Assembly (NCBI GenBank): GCA_902591045.1
Contig: CACIZC010000010.1
Location: 1 to 40,636 of the forward strand
Direction: 5' to 3'
DNA length: 40,636 nucleotides
Origin: an uncultured Pelagibacteraceae bacterium
Lineage (GTDB): Bacteria; Pseudomonadota; Alphaproteobacteria; Pelagibacterales; Pelagibacteraceae
The notes under the pieces were generated by a model, which was not told the DNA's origin, did not search any database, and saw only the letters and a list, made by a program, of their open reading frames with translations. The position numbers and the translations under genes were made by a program. Shown piece by piece: positions 33,109-40,636 of the stretch (the stretch's first letter is position 1; every line of letters begins with the position of its first letter).

Positions 33109-34370
33109 TGCTGTTGGTTCTATTTTCACTTTTTTTTATATTGTTATTCATAAACCTGCCCGTTGCTTTCTCTATAGGTATATCATCTATGGTAGCTCTC
33201 TCTTTTTATGGGGATTTACCATTAAGTGCGATAGTAACCAGAATGTATTCTGGTGTAGATTCATTTACTCTTTTAGCTATTCCTTTCTTCATAGCTGCCG
33301 GGGAAATAATGAATGAGAGCGGTATAACAGATAAAATTGTTTCATTTTCAAAAAATCTAGTCGGGCATATAAAAGGTGGTTTAGCCCATGTTTCAATTGT
33401 ATCTAGTATGTTTTTTTCAGGAATATCAGGTTCAGCAACAGCAGATGCCTCTGCCCTTGGTTCCATGTTAATACCTGCAATGAAAAAAAGTGGAATAGAT
33501 GCAGATTTTGCTGTGTCTGTTAGTGCAAGTTCAAGCGCAATAGGCCCAATAATTCCCCCAAGTATTTTATTTGTAATTTATGGTTCAATTGCCAATGTTT
33601 CTATTGCAAAACTTTTCTTAGGAGGTGTTATTCCGGGACTGCTAATAGGTTTTGCGTTAATGGTAGTAACTTATATCTACGCAAAGAAAAGAGGTTATCC
33701 TTCTGAGGAAAGAGCATCAATAAAAAATTTGATTAAATCTTTTATAGACTCATTAATTGCATTAATGATGCCAGTTATAATACTTGGTGGAATATTTGGT
33801 GGGATTTTCACCGCAACTGAAGCAGGAGTAGTAGCTGTTTTTTATGCAATTGTTGTAGGTATATTTGTATACAAAAAAATTAAAATTTCAGACTTGGGAA
33901 GAATATTAATAAAAGCTTCGATAACAACATCAATTGCACTTTTTGTTATATCTGCATCAAGTGCTTTTGCATGGACATTAGCCTGGGAAGGATTTGGAGA
34001 AATAGCATTAAATTTCTTAACAGAATTGAGCGATAATCCCACAACAATTTTATTTTTAATTTTATTGTTTGTTTTAGTTCTGGGACTTTTTGTAGAAGGA
34101 ATTCCTGTGTTAATAATTTTATCTCCAGTTATGTTACCTGTAATAACTGGATTAAATATTGACCCAGCATACTTTGGGGTATTACTTGTGATGGCAGTGG
34201 TAATTGGATCAGTAACTCCTCCCGTTGGAATTTTAACTTACATATCATGTGCTATAGCTAATACGACGATATCTAAAGTTTTTTGGACACTTTGGCCTTT
34301 CTGTGGAATAATGATCTTTGTATTATTTATGTCAGTACTATTTCCAAAAATAATAACTCTCTTTTATTAA
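33108..34370 (+). CDS. dctM: TRAP transporter large permease DctM
   Basis: 420 residues with about twelve membrane segments. DctM marks: NLPVAFSIGISSMVAL, IPFFIAAGEIMNESGITDKIV, SSMFFSGISGSATADASALGSMLIPAMKKSGID, ASSSAIGPIIPPSILFVIYG (the conserved I-P-P-S loop) and GSVTPPVGILTYISCAIA near the end. It carries out sodium-driven uptake with DctP and DctQ. It begins at an overlapping TAATG and ends overlapping the next start by one base (TAATG), so dctQ, dctM and the SDR gene form one operon. Confidence 0.93.
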   Translation: MLLVLFSLFFILLFINLPVAFSIGISSMVALSFYGDLPLSAIVTRMYSGVDSFTLLAIPFFIAAGEIMNESGITDKIVSFSKNLVGHIKGGLAHVSIVSSMFFSGISGSATADASALGSMLIPAMKKSGIDADFAVSVSASSSAIGPIIPPSILFVIYGSIANVSIAKLFLGGVIPGLLIGFALMVVTYIYAKKRGYPSEERASIKNLIKSFIDSLIALMMPVIILGGIFGGIFTATEAGVVAVFYAIVVGIFVYKKIKISDLGRILIKASITTSIALFVISASSAFAWTLAWEGFGEIALNFLTELSDNPTTILFLILLFVLVLGLFVEGIPVLIILSPVMLPVITGLNIDPAYFGVLLVMAVVIGSVTPPVGILTYISCAIANTTISKVFWTLWPFCGIMIFVLFMSVLFPKIITLFY

Positions 34371-35227
34371 TGGGTAAAAAAAGAATAAAAAAAATATTAA
34401 TTACAGGAGCAGCAGGATTGTGTGGCAGCGTTCTTTATGATGGACTCTTAAGATTAGGTTATAAAGTTATTGGGTGTGATATCCAAAAAAAAGCAAGCCG
34501 TGCAGCTAATAATCTTGGCATCAAGATAAATAAAAATATAAAAATTGTTGATTTAAGAAAATTAAACAAAGTTTTAAAAATTACCAGAGGAGTAGACGCA
34601 GTACTACACTTTGGAGGTATTCCAAGACATAAACCCAACGAAGATGTTTATTACAAAATTTTAGACCACAATATACTTGGCACTTACAATGTATTTGAGT
34701 CATGTAGAGCCAATAAAGTAAAGAGGGTAATTTTTGCTAGTTCAGCACATGCAATCGGATATCATAATAGAAAAAAAAAATTAAACGATAAATCAATTTT
34801 AAGACCAGACTCCCATTACGCAGTGAGCAAATGTTTTGGAGAGGCATTAGCCAGCCTATACGCAGACAAGTACAACATAAAATCAATGAGTATTAGGATT
34901 GGATCTGTATTACCAAAACCAACCGATCAAAGATTTCTATCAACCTGGATAAGCTTTAGAGATTTAGTTCAATTAGTTGATATTGGTTTAAAAAATAAAA
35001 AATTACACTGTTCAGTTGTTTATGGAATTTCAAAAAATAAAAGGGCATGGTGGAAAAATAAAAGTGCTTATAAATTAGGTTACAAACCCAAAGATAATGC
35101 TGAAAAACATTTAAGACAAATTATTACAAAAAATGAATCGAAAGATAAAATTGCTCTCAGATTACATGGAGGTGTATTTACAAGCGATGGCTACAAGGGC
35201 AATTTGAAAGATATATTAAAAAGATAA
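34370..35227 (+). CDS. SDR, uronate dehydrogenase-like
   Basis: 285 residues from the ATG at 34370, which overlaps the dctM stop; an earlier in-frame ATG lies within dctM. The Rossmann motif is TGAAGLCGS (12-20). The sequence HFGGIPRHKPNEDVYYKIL, NILGTYNVFESCR, IFASSAHAIGYH, Tyr150-xxx-Lys154 (HYAVSK), and IRIGSVLPKPTDQRFLSTWISFRDLVQLV follows the uronate dehydrogenase (Udh) pattern. Udh oxidises D-glucuronate or D-galacturonate to the aldarolactone using NAD. A nucleotide-sugar epimerase is less likely given the RIGS and STW motifs. It abuts the enolase-superfamily gene. Confidence 0.8.
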   Translation: MGKKRIKKILITGAAGLCGSVLYDGLLRLGYKVIGCDIQKKASRAANNLGIKINKNIKIVDLRKLNKVLKITRGVDAVLHFGGIPRHKPNEDVYYKILDHNILGTYNVFESCRANKVKRVIFASSAHAIGYHNRKKKLNDKSILRPDSHYAVSKCFGEALASLYADKYNIKSMSIRIGSVLPKPTDQRFLSTWISFRDLVQLVDIGLKNKKLHCSVVYGISKNKRAWWKNKSAYKLGYKPKDNAEKHLRQIITKNESKDKIALRLHGGVFTSDGYKGNLKDILKR

Positions 35228-36328
35228 ATGAAAATAAAAAAAATTTCACCAATTTGTATCCATATGCCATTTGAACATGGAGCTAAAAAAACAAAGTTTA
35301 ATGGCCAAGAGTGGGATAAATTAGAATTTGTACTTGTTAAAGTCGAAATGGATAATGGGATAATTGGATGGGGTGAGTCATTCGGATATGTTTCTTGGAA
35401 AGCTGTTAAATCTTCAATAGAAGAAATGGTGACACCTTTCTTAATTGGAAAAGAAATTAAAGATTCAAAAGATATTCACGAACTAGTAAAAGAGACACAA
35501 AAGACTTTACATATTTTTGGTAGATATGGAATTACGATCTATGCTATTTCAGGAATCGAAATTGCTTTATGGGATGCATTAGGAAAAGAAAAGAAATTAC
35601 CTATCTATAAGTTTTTAGGAGAGACTAAAAAAACGGAATTCAAAGCATATGCAAGCCTTTTTAGATACTCAGATGAAAAATTAGTTGAGAAAAAGTGCAA
35701 AGAATCTTTAGACAGAGGATTTAAAATTATCAAATTACATGAAATAAAAGACAATTATATTAAAGTTGCAAGAAAGTTTATAGGTAAAGACATTCCTTTG
35801 ATGACAGATTTTAATTGTGCTTGGACGTACCAAGAAGTGCTAGATAAGAAAAATTTTTTTGAAGAAGTTAAATTGTTTTGGATCGAAGAGCCAATATTTC
35901 CGCCAGAGGATTTTAAAAAATTATCCGAAATTAAAAAAAAATGTAATATATCAATAGCGGCAGGAGAAAATGCTTGCACACATTGGGAGTTTGAAAAAAT
36001 GATAGAATCCAAAGCTGTAGATTTTTCCCAACCTTCTGTAACTAAAGTTGGTGGTATAAGCGAAATGGCCCAAGTTATAAATTTTTCTGAAAAAAATAAT
36101 ATTCCAGTAATGCCCCATACCGCATATTTTGGTCCGGGTTTTCTAGCATCTTTACATCTTGCAGCTATTACTAAATTGGATACTTTTATTGAAAGGTTTT
36201 GGTTAGATTTGGCTGAAGAATTTTATCCAGATTTTAAAATAGCAAAAAATGGAAAATATAAATTACCAAGTGGTCCTGGATTAGGTTTAGAATTTAATGA
36301 AAAAATTATTTCTAAATTTAGCATTTAA
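35228..36328 (+). CDS. Mandelate racemase/muconate lactonizing enzyme family protein
   Basis: 366 residues, enolase superfamily with N-terminal capping domain and TIM barrel. Metal ligands are Asp194 (MTDFN), Glu220 (WIEEP) and Glu247 (AAGEN). The second-strand acid-base motif is Lys169-Leu-His171, and His297 (MPHTAYFGPG) is on the opposite face. The aspartate that normally pairs with this histidine is Ser270 (QPSVTKVGG). Paired with a Udh-like gene, candidates are galactarolactone cycloisomerase or an aldarate dehydratase. Substrate not assignable. It follows the Udh-like stop directly. Confidence 0.82.
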   Translation: MKIKKISPICIHMPFEHGAKKTKFNGQEWDKLEFVLVKVEMDNGIIGWGESFGYVSWKAVKSSIEEMVTPFLIGKEIKDSKDIHELVKETQKTLHIFGRYGITIYAISGIEIALWDALGKEKKLPIYKFLGETKKTEFKAYASLFRYSDEKLVEKKCKESLDRGFKIIKLHEIKDNYIKVARKFIGKDIPLMTDFNCAWTYQEVLDKKNFFEEVKLFWIEEPIFPPEDFKKLSEIKKKCNISIAAGENACTHWEFEKMIESKAVDFSQPSVTKVGGISEMAQVINFSEKNNIPVMPHTAYFGPGFLASLHLAAITKLDTFIERFWLDLAEEFYPDFKIAKNGKYKLPSGPGLGLEFNEKIISKFSI

Positions 36329-36344
36329 AAATTAGACAGAAACT

Positions 36345-37550
36345 ATGAGCTTGAACAAAAAGATAATTTTTTTTGGATTTATTTTTACCTTTTTTTCAAG
36401 TTTTGGACAGAGCTTTTTTCTTGGGTTGTTTAATGCGCCAATAAGGAATGAACTAGGTATTACCCATGGTCAATTTGGTAATTTATATGCAACGGCAACA
36501 ATTTGTTCTAGCTTATTACTTATATGGGTAGGAAAAAGGATAGATGATTACAAATTAATTCATTATTCATTGTTTGTAATAATTTTATTATTCTTATCTT
36601 CATTATTTTTTTCTTTTATTAACAGCATTTATTTTTTAGCAATAGGAATTTTTTTAATGAGATTTTCCGGGCAAGGCTTAATGAGTCATACCTCCTCAAC
36701 TGCAATCACAAGATTTTTTGAGAAATCTAGAGGTAAAGCACTTAGCACTATATGGTTTGGATTATCTTCTGCAGAATTTATTTTACCAGTTTTGGTAACT
36801 TATTTATTTATTATTTATTCTTGGAGGACAGTATGGCAAGGCATAGCAATACTGGTTATATTATTTTTACCTCTAGTAATTTTTAACACCATCAAATCTG
36901 TAAGCTTAGATTCAAGAGAAAATGAAAAAACGAATTTAAATAAGATGAAAGTTAAAAACTGGAAGAGAAATGAAGTAATCAAAGATTATAGATTTTACAT
37001 TATCTCATTAAATATGTTGGCTATGCCCTGGATAGCTACTGGTATTTTTGTTTATCAGTCATTTATTGCCGACTCAAAGTTGTGGAGCACTTACACAATA
37101 CCTAAAGCTTTCATGGTATATTCAATTACCTCGATAATAACGCTTTTTTCTTCAGGATTTTTAGTTGATAAATTTACAAGTCGAAAATTAATACCAGTAA
37201 TGAACATTCCTTTATTATTTGCAATGATTGTATTGTTTTATTTTCAAAATGAGATTTATGCATATTTTTTTCTGGGATTAATTGGCGTTTCTAATGGTTT
37301 GGCCAACGTTCTGGGATCTTCAACTTGGGCTGAAATTTATGGTGTGAAATATATTGGCAGTATTAAAGCTCTTACGGTTGCTTTTATGGTTTTCGCAACT
37401 GCTTTTGGTACGGCTGTATTTGGAATCTTAATAGATTATGGATTTAGCATTGAAATGATAGCTTCTGTTAGCGGAGCTTACATTATTATATCCTGGATTT
37501 TATTAATAATTTTTAGACACACTTTAGAGCCAGTGAAATTATTAAAATAA
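36345..37550 (+). CDS. MFS transporter
   Basis: 401 residues with about twelve hydrophobic helices. TM2-3 loop VGKRIDDYKLIH and FFEKSRGKALSTIW in TM4-5 resemble MFS organic-anion carriers. The second half has SGFLVDKFTSRKLIPVM, the matching loop. Substrate unknown; its place 17 bases after the enolase-superfamily gene suggests it moves a compound of the same pathway, possibly as a second uptake or an efflux route. Sequence differs clearly from the MFS protein at 4612-5847. Confidence 0.83.
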   Translation: MSLNKKIIFFGFIFTFFSSFGQSFFLGLFNAPIRNELGITHGQFGNLYATATICSSLLLIWVGKRIDDYKLIHYSLFVIILLFLSSLFFSFINSIYFLAIGIFLMRFSGQGLMSHTSSTAITRFFEKSRGKALSTIWFGLSSAEFILPVLVTYLFIIYSWRTVWQGIAILVILFLPLVIFNTIKSVSLDSRENEKTNLNKMKVKNWKRNEVIKDYRFYIISLNMLAMPWIATGIFVYQSFIADSKLWSTYTIPKAFMVYSITSIITLFSSGFLVDKFTSRKLIPVMNIPLLFAMIVLFYFQNEIYAYFFLGLIGVSNGLANVLGSSTWAEIYGVKYIGSIKALTVAFMVFATAFGTAVFGILIDYGFSIEMIASVSGAYIIISWILLIIFRHTLEPVKLLK

Positions 37551-37590
37551 GCTTGATTTCTTAACATTATTTGAATAAATAACCACCACC

Positions 37591-38055
37591 ATGGCAAGAA
37601 TTACCGTAGAAGATTGTTTAGAAAAAGTTGATAATCAATACGATCTAGTTTTACTAGCAAAAGAAAGAACTTCCCAACTCAACTCTGGTGCAAACTCAAA
37701 AGTTGAAGAGGATAACGATAAAAATACCGTTATTGCGCTAAGAGAGATTGGTGATGGAAAAATTTCTGTGGAAGATCTGAAAAATAATTCAATTATCAGA
37801 TTAAGAAAAGAACCAGATGAAAATGTTGAAGAAGAAGAAGTAGAGGAAATCTCAAATGATGATTTTGAAAAACAATACAAAGGTGAAGTTTCAAAAAGTG
37901 GAGTGGCAATATTACCGTCTAAAAGAATGAGAAAAGTGCCAATTAATGCACAAAAAACTTCAGAGAACAAAGATACAAAAACTCCAGAGAACAAAGAGAT
38001 AAAAAAAGAAGAAAAACCTTTAGAACTAACTGAAGAATCAGAAGTAGAAGAGTAA
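37591..38055 (+). CDS. rpoZ: RNA polymerase omega subunit
   Basis: 154 residues. ARITVEDCLEKVDNQYDLVLLAKERTSQL (2-30) is the omega core, followed by KNTVIALREIGDGKISVEDL. Omega helps assemble beta-prime into RNA polymerase and, in some bacteria, binds ppGpp; here only the former can be assumed. The C-terminal ~75 residues are an acidic and lysine-rich low-complexity tail with an EEEEVEE run and a duplicated TSENKDTKTPENKE-like stretch, longer than many bacterial omegas. Position 41 bases after the MFS gene; it likely has its own promoter. Confidence 0.9.
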   Translation: MARITVEDCLEKVDNQYDLVLLAKERTSQLNSGANSKVEEDNDKNTVIALREIGDGKISVEDLKNNSIIRLRKEPDENVEEEEVEEISNDDFEKQYKGEVSKSGVAILPSKRMRKVPINAQKTSENKDTKTPENKEIKKEEKPLELTEESEVEE

Positions 38056-38117
38056 AAATAATTCAATTAAAGGATGATCTCTTCATCTAAAATTGATAAA
38101 TATATTTAGTTCTTCAA

Positions 38118-39116
38118 ATGTTAAAAAAAATAAACAGAAAAATTTCAGTTGCTCCGATGATGGACTGTACAGATCGGCACGAGAGATATTTTTTACGCTT
38201 GTTAAGTAAAAACATAATGCTTTATACAGAAATGATTGCAACAAAATCAGCAATTCATGGGGACAGGAAAAAAATCTTAGGATTTAATCAAATTGAAAAA
38301 CCACTTGCTCTTCAAGTCGGAGGCTCTGACAAAAAAGAATTATCCGAGGTATGTAAAATAGCTGAAGGCATGGGCTATGATGAAATAAATATTAATCTTG
38401 GTTGCCCTAGCAAAAAGGTTCAAAAAAATAAATTTGGCGCATGTTTGATGAAAGAACCAGATTTAGTTTCTGAATGCATAAGTGAAATGATTAATTCATG
38501 CAAAATTCCTGTAACTGCTAAAACTAGAATAGGATTTGATGATATAGAAAGTTTCGACTACCTAAATTCTTTTGTTAATAAAATTTCAGAAGCTGGATGT
38601 AAAACTATAATCTTACACGCTCGAAAAGCTATTTTAAAAGGACTCACCCCAAAAGAAAATTTAAAAATACCCAAATTAAACTATCCTTTAGTTTATGAAA
38701 TTAAAAACAAAAATAAAAATTTGGAAATTATAATTAATGGAGGTATTACAAATACAGAGCAAATCAAAGAACATTTAAAAAATTGTGATGGCGTTATGAT
38801 AGGCAGAGCCATTTATCAGAATCCATATTTTTTAGCAGAGATAGAAAATAAAATTTTTCACAATACAAACGTACCCTCAAGATCAGAAGTAGCAGAAAAA
38901 TTAGTTGAATATGTTAAAGAAGAGGTAAAAAAAGGAACAAGAGTGAATCAAATTATGCGACATACAGTGGGTTTATACCACGGTCAAAATGGAGCCAATA
39001 AATGGAAAAGATATTTGAGTGACAATATGATGGCAAGAGATTCTGATTTTCAAAAAGTAAATCACATTATGACGATTGCTCAAAATAATGAAAAGGCTAA
39101 TCAAGTTTCTTCATGA
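38118..39116 (+). CDS. dusA: tRNA-dihydrouridine synthase A
   Basis: 332 residues, FMN-dependent TIM barrel. Family marks: SVAPMMDCTDRHERYFLRLLS (DusA-specific), ALQVGGSD, NINLGCPSKKVQKNKFGACLM with catalytic Cys109, KTRIGFDD, ILHARKA and the C-terminal MIGRAIYQNPYFLAEIE and MRHTVGLYHGQNGANKWKRYLS. It reduces uridine in the D loop of tRNA. The TSUP gene starts within its last codon (four-base overlap). Confidence 0.94.
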   Translation: MLKKINRKISVAPMMDCTDRHERYFLRLLSKNIMLYTEMIATKSAIHGDRKKILGFNQIEKPLALQVGGSDKKELSEVCKIAEGMGYDEININLGCPSKKVQKNKFGACLMKEPDLVSECISEMINSCKIPVTAKTRIGFDDIESFDYLNSFVNKISEAGCKTIILHARKAILKGLTPKENLKIPKLNYPLVYEIKNKNKNLEIIINGGITNTEQIKEHLKNCDGVMIGRAIYQNPYFLAEIENKIFHNTNVPSRSEVAEKLVEYVKEEVKKGTRVNQIMRHTVGLYHGQNGANKWKRYLSDNMMARDSDFQKVNHIMTIAQNNEKANQVSS

Positions 39117-39943
39117 TTGAAACTTTTGGAACAAATCAAATTTTATTTTTTTTATTAATAATGGCAGTGACCGCTGTGTTTGCAGGATTCTTTGCAGGTT
39201 TTTTTGGAATTGGTGGGGGTATAATTACTGTGCCTTGCCTATTTTATATTTTTGGAGCTGTTGGAATGGATAAATCTTTCATTATGCATTTAGCCGTTGG
39301 CACTTCATTCTCTATAATTGTTCCTACAGCAATCATGTCTGTTTATACTCATTACAAACACAAAGCAGTAGATTTTAGTGTTTTGAAAAACTACGGAATA
39401 TTTGTTGTTTTAGGCGTAGTCATTGGTACTTTTTTTGCAGCATCTATGCACACAAAATCCTTAGTTCTCTTTTTTAGCATAGTTATGTATTTACTAGCTC
39501 TAAATTTAATCTTTCTTAAAGATAAAGCAAAAATGAGATTAAAATTTAGTTTATTACAAAGAACAGTTCTTGGTTTTATTGTTGGTTTTGTATCATCATT
39601 AATGGGTATAGGTGGCGCAATTATGAATGTGCCAATATTAAAATTTGTTGGTTATACAATAAACAAGGCGATAGGAAGTGCTGCTTCAATTGGTTTTTTA
39701 ATATCAGTATTTGGATGTTTGGGATTTTTAATCACAGGAATGTTGATTAAAATTGACATGCCCTTGAGCGTTGGTTTTATAAACATACCTGCCTTTTTAA
39801 TATTTATACCAATAACGATCCTGATGGCCAGAATTGGAGCTACCACAGTTCATAAAATGAAAAGAGAAATTATAGCCAGATTATTTGGATTCTTTTTAAT
39901 AATAATAGCTAGTAGATTTTTATACGATTATTTGAATTTTTAG
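39113..39943 (+). CDS. TSUP family permease (TauE/SafE)
   Basis: 276 residues with about eight membrane helices in two related halves, each starting with a glycine loop: GFFGIGGGIITVPCLF in the first and SLMGIGGAIMNVPILK in the second. This family moves sulfite, sulfoacetate, taurine-related or other small anions. No neighbouring sulfonate gene supports a specific substrate. It overlaps the convergent phosphohexomutase gene by four bases. Confidence 0.88.
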   Translation: MIETFGTNQILFFLLIMAVTAVFAGFFAGFFGIGGGIITVPCLFYIFGAVGMDKSFIMHLAVGTSFSIIVPTAIMSVYTHYKHKAVDFSVLKNYGIFVVLGVVIGTFFAASMHTKSLVLFFSIVMYLLALNLIFLKDKAKMRLKFSLLQRTVLGFIVGFVSSLMGIGGAIMNVPILKFVGYTINKAIGSAASIGFLISVFGCLGFLITGMLIKIDMPLSVGFINIPAFLIFIPITILMARIGATTVHKMKREIIARLFGFFLIIIASRFLYDYLNF

Positions 39944-40636
39944 ATTTTTTGATCGTATTTTCCGATCTTTTTAGTTTTTTGAAGCAAACCATCAATGAAA
40001 TTGAATATTTTTTTCTTTCCATCATTTGAGGATGTGCTTTCCGTAACAATTACCAAAGATGGTTTATTGGAAGAAGCTCTTATTAATCCCCAAGAACCAT
40101 CTTCTAAAATAAATCTTACACCGTTGACTGTCAAAATTTCCTTGATTAATTGATTGTCTATTTTAACATTTTTGTCTTTTATCTCTTGAACTTGCTTTAC
40201 TAATTCTTCTACAACTTTATATTTTTCTTCATCTTTACAAAAAGGAGCCATTGTAGGTGACTGAAATGTTTTTGGAAGACCATCTATTATAGAACTAATT
40301 TTTTTGCTTTGGTTATTTAATAAGTGGCAGATATGTATTGCAGAATTGATACCATCATCATAGCCATAACCAATTGGATTGTTAAAAAAGAAATGACCAC
40401 TTTTCTCAAATCCAGCTAAAGCTTTTTCCTTATTAACTTTCCTTTTTATATGAGAATGTCCTGTCTTCCAGTATATTGTTTCACAACCATTCTTTAAAAG
40501 AATATCGTCTTTTAAATATAAACCAGTAGACTTTACGTCTACAACAAACTTGGATTTTTTATGTTTATTAGAAAGATTTCTTGCAATAAGTAGACCAATT
40601 TTATCTGCAAAAATTTCATTACCTTTGTCGTCAATA
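39940..40636 (-). CDS. Phosphomannomutase/phosphoglucomutase, C-terminal part
   Basis: The gene runs off the right edge, so its start is outside the window. A methionine at 40251 is internal, since the frame stays open to 40635. Visible are the end of domain II/III with FVVDVKSTGLYLKDDIL, the sugar loop TGHSHIKRKV, the domain III substrate motif GFEKSGHFFFN (family EMSGHIFF), and the domain IV phosphate site with GVRFILEDGSWGLIRASSNKPSLVIVTES. It interconverts hexose-6- and hexose-1-phosphates, which could feed GDP-mannose synthesis for Gmd. The catalytic serine domain is not visible. Confidence 0.88.
   Translation of the reverse strand, partial: IDDKGNEIFADKIGLLIARNLSNKHKKSKFVVDVKSTGLYLKDDILLKNGCETIYWKTGHSHIKRKVNKEKALAGFEKSGHFFFNNPIGYGYDDGINSAIHICHLLNNQSKKISSIIDGLPKTFQSPTMAPFCKDEEKYKVVEELVKQVQEIKDKNVKIDNQLIKEILTVNGVRFILEDGSWGLIRASSNKPSLVIVTESTSSNDGKKKIFNFIDGLLQKTKKIGKYDQKI

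Noticed and set aside
33101-33316. 71-codon plus-strand frame overlapping the start of dctM
   Set aside because: Out of frame with the clear DctM sequence, which has its own AAGGAG site and conserved residues from the first helix; the shifted peptide has no recognisable features.
1-40636. CRISPR arrays, insertion sequences, rRNA genes
   Set aside because: No regularly spaced repeats, no transposase-like frame and no rRNA signature were seen in any part of the window.

Overview
The window is a strongly A+T-rich, extremely compact bacterial chromosome segment. It holds about 45 protein genes and one tRNA, with almost no intergenic space. Neighbouring genes commonly overlap at ATGA or TAATG junctions, and convergent genes abut or overlap. 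The gene families point to a streamlined marine alphaproteobacterium of the SAR11/Pelagibacterales type, or a look-alike such as the AEGEAN-169/HIMB59 group. Supporting families are the NDUFA12-like complex I subunit, the DUF2155 protein, alphaproteobacterial-type MetC, DusA and RpoZ, a fragment of the alphaproteobacterial NrdJ tail, and a TRAP transporter. The assignment is inferred from family content and composition, not from a database search.

Layout. (1) 1-4.6 kb: 3' part of aspS, a stand-alone protein made of the C-terminal TSCPD region of B12-dependent ribonucleotide reductase, an NDUFA12-like subunit, a DUF2155 protein and metC. (2) 4.6-9.8 kb: an MFS transporter, a CADD-like diiron protein that may make p-aminobenzoate, an SxtJ / DUF5989 / carbamoyltransferase module, and an M23 peptidase. 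(3) 9.9-13.9 kb: gmd, a GYD protein with an omega-aminotransferase, a 54-residue membrane peptide, and a regulator with two helix-turn-helix regions. (4) 13.9-17.8 kb: tRNA-Met(CAT) followed at once by a glycan island (GT61, DUF4422, GT2, nucleotide-sugar epimerase). (5) 17.8-24.8 kb: a salvage and polyamine block with apt, mtnP, mtnA, an ECHDC3-like crotonase, a CoA-binding protein, a class II aldolase-SDR fusion and a SpeD-SpeE fusion. (6) 24.8-29 kb: DUF6165, GT9 and GT4 sugar-transfer genes, then a thioredoxin-like protein, a gamma carbonic anhydrase, a PNPOx-like protein and a beta-hydroxyacid dehydrogenase. (7) 29.8-37.6 kb: a sugar-acid-type uptake and catabolic locus with a small HTH protein, split TRAP genes (dctP apart from dctQM), an M24 hydrolase, a uronate-dehydrogenase-like SDR, an enolase-superfamily enzyme and an MFS carrier. 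(8) 37.6 kb to the end: rpoZ, dusA, a TSUP permease and the C-terminal part of a phosphomannomutase/phosphoglucomutase.

How the genes fit together. In block 5, spermidine synthesis by SpeD-SpeE releases methylthioadenosine. MtnP splits this to adenine, which Apt recycles, and methylthioribose-1-phosphate, which MtnA isomerises. The neighbouring class II aldolase-dehydrogenase is a plausible next step that would give DHAP, as in the known DHAP shunt. In block 7, two copies of the same 21-bp dyad (TATATATAA-N3-TTATATATA) lie upstream of dctP and between the divergent M24 and dctQ genes, which suggests one co-regulated sugar-acid regulon. Gmd, the phosphohexomutase and the glycosyltransferases of blocks 4 and 6 probably serve surface glycan synthesis. 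No insertion sequence, integrase, CRISPR array or rRNA gene was seen.
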